The notes under the pieces: model-generated | The model's input: only the letters and a program-made list of their open reading frames with translations | The model's database searches: none | What the model was told of the DNA's origin: nothing | Assembly (NCBI GenBank): GCA_011049955.1 | Contig: DRGV01000012.1 | Location: 1-11,282 of the forward strand | Origin: a bacterium | GTDB taxonomy: Bacteria > UBP18 > UBA7526 | Length of the DNA: 11,282 nt | Direction of reading: 5' to 3' | Shown: positions 7,419 to 11,282 of the stretch, one piece after another | How the letters are laid out: each line of letters starts with the position of its first letter | Position numbering within the stretch: position 1 is the first letter of the stretch | Position numbers and translations under genes: made by a program

Positions 7419-8221
7419 GGGCTATTGGACTCCTTGCCGGAAAGGGTAAATTTCCTCTCTTTTTCATTCGGGCTCTCCGGAAAGAGGGGCGAGAAGTGGT
7501 AGCAATTGGGATAAAGGGTGAGGCTTCCCTAAGGATAGAAAGGGAGATAGGGAAGGTTTACTGGATAGGTTTGGGAGAGCTTAAGAAGTTAATCAAGATA
7601 TTGAAAGAAGAAGGGATTGAAGAATTAGCTATGGTGGGAAGGATATCGAAGGACTCCCTGTTCACTAATCTCAAGTTAGACAATGAGGCAAGATCCCTTT
7701 TTGCCAGTCTAAAGGATAAGAGCGACGATTCTCTATTGGGGGCGCTAAAGGATAGGTTAGCCCAGGCAGGAATAAGAGTGGCTGATCCCCGAGAATTCCT
7801 CTCTTCTCTCATTCCCCAAGGAGGGGTTTTGACCAAGAGGTCTCCCTCCCAGGACGAGATGCGGGATATCACATTTGGCAAGGAAGTGGCAGGTAAGATG
7901 GCAGAGGCCCTGAAGATGAGCTCTCTAACCGTAGTAGTGAAGAATAGGGTTGTCTTAGCTGTAGAGAGCGCCGAAGGAACGGATGAGACCATAAGAAGGG
8001 GTGGAAGATTGGCGAAGGAGAAAGCGGTGGTGGTCAAGGTGGCCAGAGAGGAGGGCGAGATAGAGCTCGATCTACCTGTGGTAGGTACTGAAACCTTAAA
8101 GGTATTAAAAGAGGTTAATGCCTTCTGTCTGGCCATTGATGCCCGAAAGACCATCCTCCTGGATAGGGAAAAGCTCATCGAGATGGCCGATGAGGCAGGA
8201 ATTGCTATCATTGCCCAATAA
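7415..8221 (+). CDS. lpxI: LpxI, UDP-2,3-diacylglucosamine pyrophosphatase
   Basis: LpxI (DUF1009 family) hydrolyses UDP-2,3-diacylglucosamine to lipid X and UMP. It is the non-homologous replacement for LpxH outside gamma/betaproteobacteria. I start it at ATG 7415 (268 residues), because this start overlaps the lpxA stop as ATGA and lies eight bases after AGAGGA (7401-7406). ATG 7409 would add two residues but crowd the ribosome site. The N-domain begins IGLLAGKGKFPLFFIRAL, the family's Gly-rich loop. The C-domain carries KRSPSQDEMRDI (141-152), AVESAEGTDETIRRGG (182-197), the acidic LDLPVVG (218-224) and LLDREKLIEMADEAGI (248-263), all diagnostic. A 217-codon open frame on the opposite strand is a codon-bias shadow. 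Confidence 0.95.
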   Translation: MRAIGLLAGKGKFPLFFIRALRKEGREVVAIGIKGEASLRIEREIGKVYWIGLGELKKLIKILKEEGIEELAMVGRISKDSLFTNLKLDNEARSLFASLKDKSDDSLLGALKDRLAQAGIRVADPREFLSSLIPQGGVLTKRSPSQDEMRDITFGKEVAGKMAEALKMSSLTVVVKNRVVLAVESAEGTDETIRRGGRLAKEKAVVVKVAREEGEIELDLPVVGTETLKVLKEVNAFCLAIDARKTILLDREKLIEMADEAGIAIIAQ

Positions 8222-8223
8222 AC

Positions 8224-8303
8224 AAGTTGATAAGTTAATAAGTAAATACGTTGATGAGTTGATGCGTTTATGCGTTAATGCGTTTATGCGTTAATGCGTT
8301 GAT
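8224..8303. repeat. Degenerate 8-bp tandem array, ten units in register
   Basis: Ten consecutive 8-bp units can be read without a slip: AAGTTGAT, AAGTTAAT, AAGTAAAT, ACGTTGAT, GAGTTGAT, GCGTTTAT, GCGTTAAT, GCGTTTAT, GCGTTAAT, GCGTTGAT. The first two bases vary and GTT plus the final AT are nearly constant. The related array at 10644-10707 shares a perfect 32-bp segment with this one (8237-8268 equals 10660-10691). Confidence 0.85.
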
Positions 8304-8490
8304 GAGTTAAGAGTTAAGCGTTTTTTGGCTTTTTGGTGGGCAAGTTTCCAGACTTCAAGATTCTCAAAACTTTCAATCCTATCACTCAAATTCTTCACCG
8401 CTTAACGCTTTCCGCTTTTCGCTTAACCCTTTTTTCACATTTCGCATAACGCATTCCGCATAACGCATTTCGTATTCCCTTGTTAACTTG

Positions 8491-8510
8491 CCTGCCTGGC
8501 GGCAGACAGG
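8491..8510. repeat. 20-bp GC-rich imperfect palindrome
   Basis: CCTGCCTGGCGGCAGACAGG folds into a stem of seven pairs with one C-A mismatch around a GCGG loop. It interrupts an AT-rich array of TTGTTAAC-like words (8480-8487 before it; 8516-8539 after it, in 8-bp register). It has no T-run behind it. The GC content contrasts sharply with its surroundings, as in the block at 670-727. Confidence 0.7.
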
Positions 8511-8561
8511 TATCCTTGTCAACTTGTATACTTGTTAACTGATTCAAAGGTAAGGAGAAAT

Positions 8562-10631
8562 ATGACGAAGCCCATTAGAGTAGTGGTAATCGGCGTGGGA
8601 CATCTGGGGCAGCATCACGCTCGGATCTACTCTGAGATGCCTGATGTGGAACTGGTGGGTGTAGTTGATATTGATGAAGAGAGGTCAAAAAGAATCGCCC
8701 GGGAATATAAAACCTCTGCTTTCTCAGAACACACTCAGGTCTTAAAGAGAGTAGACGTGGCAAGTATTGCCGTTCCCACAGAGCTCCACTATAGGATAAG
8801 TAAGGACTTTTTGAATGCCGGGGTCCACATCTTAATTGAGAAGCCCATGACCCAGACCATAGAAGAAGCGGATGAGTTACTCGAGTTGGCAAAGAGAAAG
8901 AATCTCGTCCTGCAGGTAGGCCATATCGAGAGATTCAATCCCGCGGTCTCGGCCCTGAATAGGGTAATCAAGGAACCGAGGTTTATAGAATGCCACCGCT
9001 TAGGACCCTTTAAGCCTCGGGCAGCCAACATAGGAGTGGTCATGGATCTTATGATCCACGACATCGATATTATCCTCTCCCTGGTCAATTCGCCGGTCAA
9101 AAGAATAGAGGCGGTAGGAATACCCGTTCTATCTCAAGAAGAGGACATTGCCAATGTCCGGATCACATTTGAGAATGGCTGCATTGCCAATCTTACTGCC
9201 AGCCGGGTGACTAAAGAAGAGACCAGAAAGATAAGGATATTTCAGAGAGATGCTTATCTCTCCTTAGATTATATCAATCAGGAACTTTCTATCTACCGTC
9301 GGGAGATTACCCCAGATGGTAAAGTGAAAATCCTTTCTTCAAGGCCAGAGATTGAGAAGGTGGAACCTTTGAGGTTGGAACTGGAGGCCTTTATTCGCGC
9401 CATTCAAAGGGGCCAGGAGCCCCTGGTTTCCGGAAAGGAAGGTCGGGAGGCGCTGGCCATTGTCCAGGAGATATCACATCAGATTAAGCCTAAGAAGAGG
9501 ATTATGATCTTGGCCGGGGAGGCCAGTGGCGACCTTCAGGGAGCCTATCTTGCTCAGGAACTAAAGAAACTCTCTCCCGGAATAGATCTCTTTGGGATTG
9601 GGGGGAGGAAGATGGAGAAGGCGGGGGTGAGACTAATCTCCGATATTACCCAGATAGCAGTAGTTGGTTTCGTTGAGGTCCTGAAACATATCAGAACCTT
9701 TCGTAGAATCCTCAAGAAGTTAGATAACCTTATGGAGAAGGAAAAACCTCAGGGGATAATCTTGATCGATAATCCTGGGTTTAACCTGAGGGTGGCGAAG
9801 AAGGCCAGGGAGGAGAATATCCCGATTAGCTATTACATCAGTCCCCAGGTCTGGGCCTGGGGAAGAAAGAGAGTAAGAAAGATAACTAACCTGGTAAAGA
9901 AGATGATCGTCATCCTGCCATTTGAGGAAAGAATTTATCAAGACGCAGGCTGTCCAGTAAGCTTCGTTGGCCATCCCTTCCTGGACATTGTTAGACCGAC
10001 TCTTTCTAAAAAGGAAGCCTATGAGAGATTTGAGATTGAGAAGAATAGACCCATCATCGGCCTCTTACCAGGCAGTAGAGAAGGAGAGATTAAACGTCTC
10101 CTTCCGGTAATGATAGAGGCAGCAAGAAGAATAAGGGAAAAGATACCAGAGTCTCAATTCATCCTGCCTCTTGCTCCCACTCTCTCTAAGGAAAGGGTGA
10201 ATGCTGTATTAAAGAGAGCAAATTTCTCTATCAAGGTAGTGGAAGATCCTACCTTCGATGTTCGAAGTATAATGGACTTTGCCCTGGTTGCCTCAGGGTC
10301 AGCAACCCTGGAGAACGCCTGTCTCGGTCTTCCCATGCTCATTGTCTATAAGGTCCATTTCACTACCTGGCTGCTATCGAAGATCTTAATAAAAATCCCC
10401 TACATCGGATTGGTGAACGTTGTTGCTGAAAAGAAGGTCGTGCCCGAATTCTTACAATATGGGGCAAGACCAGGAAGAATCGCTGATGCATGCTTGGAAA
10501 TCCTACAGGATTCTAAGAAACTGAACGAGATGAGAACCGAACTGGCCAAGGTAAAAGAGAAGTTGGGAGAACCTGGGGCACCGCGAAGAGCTGCCGAGAA
10601 TATCTTAGAGACCTTAGAAGAAGCCAAGTAA
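8562..10631 (+). CDS. Gfo/Idh/MocA oxidoreductase fused to LpxB (lipid-A-disaccharide synthase)
   Basis: One 689-residue frame holds two normally separate proteins. Residues 1 to ~310 form a Gfo/Idh/MocA NAD(P)-dependent sugar dehydrogenase: Rossmann motif GVGHLGQHHA (11-20), the EKP motif with K94, GHIERFNP (120-127) and the catalytic-region MDLMIHDID (161-169). Residues ~312-689 are a full-length LpxB, which condenses UDP-2,3-diacyl-GlcN with lipid X. Its visible motifs are LAGEASGD (317-324), LIDNPGFN with D403 aligning to E. coli Asp98, SPQVWAWG (427-434), FVGHPFLD (468-475), LLPGSREGEI (501-510) and ASGSATLENA (577-586). The start ATG 8562 follows AAGGAG (8552-8557); the in-frame TTG 8532 lies in repeat DNA. 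No stop or linker separates the domains. An internal ATG (9504) could start LpxB alone, but it would cut into its first beta strand. The dehydrogenase substrate is unknown; a GnnA-like UDP-GlcNAc 3-dehydrogenase is possible. Confidence 0.92.
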   Translation: MTKPIRVVVIGVGHLGQHHARIYSEMPDVELVGVVDIDEERSKRIAREYKTSAFSEHTQVLKRVDVASIAVPTELHYRISKDFLNAGVHILIEKPMTQTIEEADELLELAKRKNLVLQVGHIERFNPAVSALNRVIKEPRFIECHRLGPFKPRAANIGVVMDLMIHDIDIILSLVNSPVKRIEAVGIPVLSQEEDIANVRITFENGCIANLTASRVTKEETRKIRIFQRDAYLSLDYINQELSIYRREITPDGKVKILSSRPEIEKVEPLRLELEAFIRAIQRGQEPLVSGKEGREALAIVQEISHQIKPKKRIMILAGEASGDLQGAYLAQELKKLSPGIDLFGIGGRKMEKAGVRLISDITQIAVVGFVEVLKHIRTFRRILKKLDNLMEKEKPQGIILIDNPGFNLRVAKKAREENIPISYYISPQVWAWGRKRVRKITNLVKKMIVILPFEERIYQDAGCPVSFVGHPFLDIVRPTLSKKEAYERFEIEKNRPIIGLLPGSREGEIKRLLPVMIEAARRIREKIPESQFILPLAPTLSKERVNAVLKRANFSIKVVEDPTFDVRSIMDFALVASGSATLENACLGLPMLIVYKVHFTTWLLSKILIKIPYIGLVNVVAEKKVVPEFLQYGARPGRIADACLEILQDSKKLNEMRTELAKVKEKLGEPGAPRRAAENILETLEEAK

Positions 10632-10912
10632 CAATGAACAATGAATACGTTAATACGAGAATAAGTAAATACGTTGATGAGTTGATGCGTTGATGCGTTT
10701 ATGCGTCTATTCCGTCAGTCCGTCAGATAGATAAGACGGATTCGACGGATAAGACGGTGAGACGATCCGCTTTCCGCTTTTCGCATAACACATTTCGTAT
10801 TTTCTTATTTTCTTGTTTTTCCTTAATCTCTTATTACTTCATACTTGCTACTTTTTACTTGTTACTTGTTACTTTTTCAATGCTCAATGCTCAATGTTCA
10901 ATGGAGATTTAG
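10632..10912. repeat. gfo/lpxB-msbA spacer (281 bp): second copy of the lpxI-side element, plus CCGTC/GACGG stem
   Basis: An 8-bp array (10644-10707, eight units such as AATACGTT, GATGAGTT, GATGCGTT) contains the 32-bp segment identical to 8237-8268. The right arm repeats the earlier one: CGCTTTCCGCTTTTCGC (10768-10784) equals 8406-8422, and 10782-10801 matches 8457-8476 at 19 of 20 bases. Terminal AATACG and CGTATT are complementary. Between the arms is a nested CCGTC/GACGG stem. The 3' part (10802-10900) is T-rich and then holds 7-bp words ACTTGTT and TGCTCAA. Just before the next gene is GGAG (10903-10906). No gene is visible. Confidence 0.75.
10711..10749. repeat. Nested inverted repeat TCCGTC/GACGGA
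   Basis: CCGTC (10720-10724) can pair with GACGG (10735-10739) around a ten-base loop. TCCGTC (10711-10716) can pair with GACGGA (10744-10749) outside it, giving a two-tier stem. Another GACGG follows at 10753-10757. No T-run follows, so this is not a standard terminator. Confidence 0.6.
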
Positions 10913-11282
10913 ATGGAACTCTATAGAAGGCTATTGAAATATCTTAGACCATATAAGAGACGTTTCCTGGTTGCTCTAATCTGTATGTGGCTTGCGGCAA
11001 TATTTTCTGGTTTTACTCTTGTCACCGGCCTTCCCCTGATGGGCAAAGTCCTTTCCCCAGAACCTATTGCCCTATTTGAGGTCAAAGAACCGGGAATAGA
11101 AGAGGAGCTTGTCCCTGACTATATTGTTAAATTGGAGAGAAGCTGGAAAGGAAAGGCCCAGGAGAGACTCCTCTATTTCTATCAAAAATATACTAAAGAA
11201 GAAGTCTTGCTCTTCATCCTCGTTGCTCTGGTTATTGCTACCCTGGGTAAAGGCTTGACCACCTACTGTCAGGAATATCTCA
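10913..11282 (+). CDS. msbA: MsbA-like lipid A ABC exporter, N-terminal part (3' end outside window)
   Basis: MsbA flips lipid A-core across the inner membrane with ATP. Only the first 123 codons are inside the window, open to the last base. ATG 10913 follows GGAG (10903-10906); an in-frame ATG at 10901 is stopped by TAG after three codons. The start MELYRRLLKYLRPYKRRF is the usual amphipathic elbow helix. TM1 is about residues 18-40, and TM2 begins near 98 (EEVLLFILVALVIATLG). The KGLTTYCQEYL that follows TM2 resembles the MsbA family. Between TM1 and TM2 lies a charged segment of about 57 residues, longer than in E. coli MsbA. The ATPase domain is not visible, so the family call rests on this N-terminus and on its position behind lpxB. 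Confidence 0.8.
   Translation, partial: MELYRRLLKYLRPYKRRFLVALICMWLAAIFSGFTLVTGLPLMGKVLSPEPIALFEVKEPGIEEELVPDYIVKLERSWKGKAQERLLYFYQKYTKEEVLLFILVALVIATLGKGLTTYCQEYL

Larger units (their letters stand above)
8222..8561. repeat. lpxI-gfo/lpxB spacer (340 bp): long 8-bp array, inverted partner array and palindrome
   Basis: No gene is visible. Three bases after the lpxI stop begins a degenerate 8-bp tandem array (8224-8303) with consensus roughly RMGTTRAT. The centre (8318-8400) is T-rich and then plain, with two T-runs (8321-8326, 8331-8334). A right arm (about 8399-8476) carries the reverse complements: CGCTTAAC (8399-8406) pairs with GTTAAGCG (8313-8320), AACGCATT (8448-8455, 8462-8469) with AATGCGTT (8277-8284, 8293-8300), and CGTATT (8471-8476) with AATACG (8245-8250). 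CGCATAACGCATT is repeated at 8443-8455 and 8457-8469. The end (8480-8543) holds TTGTTAAC-type 8-bp words interrupted by a palindrome. Confidence 0.75.

Noticed and set aside
7558..8211. 217-codon open frame on the minus strand opposite lpxI
   Set aside because: It is fully antisense to a clearly conserved gene, Ser/Leu-rich with no recognisable domain. Long shadows are expected from the purine-rich codon use.
8321..8334. T-runs after the lpxI array as an intrinsic terminator
   Set aside because: No stable GC-rich stem directly precedes the T-runs. The only stem (8313-8320 with 8399-8406) closes far downstream of them.
8224..8476. Repeat arrays as a CRISPR
   Set aside because: Units are 8 bp, degenerate and contiguous without unique spacers, and there are no cas genes.
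8532..8561. TTG 8532 as the start of the Gfo-LpxB frame
   Set aside because: It lies inside the TTGTTAAC repeat words and upstream of the AAGGAG that serves ATG 8562. The Rossmann fold starts normally from 8562.
9504..10631. LpxB as a separate gene starting at ATG 9504
   Set aside because: AAGAGG lies only a few bases upstream, and this start would leave only two residues before LAGEASGD, truncating the first beta strand. The upstream frame is open throughout. It remains possible as a secondary internal start.

Overview
The window carries an outer-membrane biogenesis cluster from a Gram-negative (diderm), lipid A-making bacterium. All genes are on the + strand. In order they are: the 3' end of a ClpC-type AAA+ ATPase, bamA, ompH/skp, lpxD, an lpxC-fabZ fusion, lpxA, lpxI, a single reading frame joining a Gfo/Idh/MocA oxidoreductase to LpxB, and the 5' end of an msbA-like ABC exporter. 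GC is moderate. Coding strands are purine-rich and use AGA/AGG for Arg heavily. Gene order (bamA-ompH-lpxD-...-lpxA-lpxI-Gfo/Idh-lpxB-msbA) resembles that of Geobacter-type deltaproteobacteria and several uncultured diderm phyla. The fused LpxC-FabZ, the Gfo-LpxB fusion and the odd intergenic DNA make me favour an uncultured candidate phylum (Omnitrophota- or Aerophobota-like), but the sequence alone does not settle this.

The genes describe one workflow. OmpH/Skp would escort outer-membrane proteins through the periplasm to BamA, which inserts them. LpxA acylates UDP-GlcNAc, LpxC deacetylates it, LpxD adds the second acyl chain and FabZ helps supply the hydroxyacyl-ACP donors. LpxI then cleaves the UDP-diacylglucosamine to lipid X, LpxB condenses lipid X with UDP-diacylglucosamine to the disaccharide, and MsbA flips the finished lipid A-core. 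The Gfo/Idh/MocA domain is the one part whose substrate is not obvious. A GnnA-like role, oxidising UDP-GlcNAc at C3 for amide-linked lipid A, is the best hypothesis. LpxK, KdtA and GnnB are not in the window.

The layout alternates tight and loose joints. lpxD/lpxC-fabZ and lpxA/lpxI overlap by ATGA, which suggests translational coupling. The other joints are 105 to 385 bp spacers at 638-742, 3047-3154, 3665-4049, 6401-6644, 8222-8561 and 10632-10912. These spacers are not ordinary. Nearly all consist of degenerate short words repeated in tandem, mostly with a 7 or 8 bp period. In five of the six, a left arm of words is followed by a right arm carrying the reverse complement of the same words, so the transcript could fold into long imperfect hairpins. 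Two of the spacers, flanking the Gfo-LpxB reading frame, share a perfect 32-bp repeat and matching right arms. GC-rich palindromes sit inside two spacers as if inserted. This spacer architecture is the most unusual thing in the window; the genes themselves are recognisable. I saw no tRNA, rRNA, CRISPR array or transposase gene.
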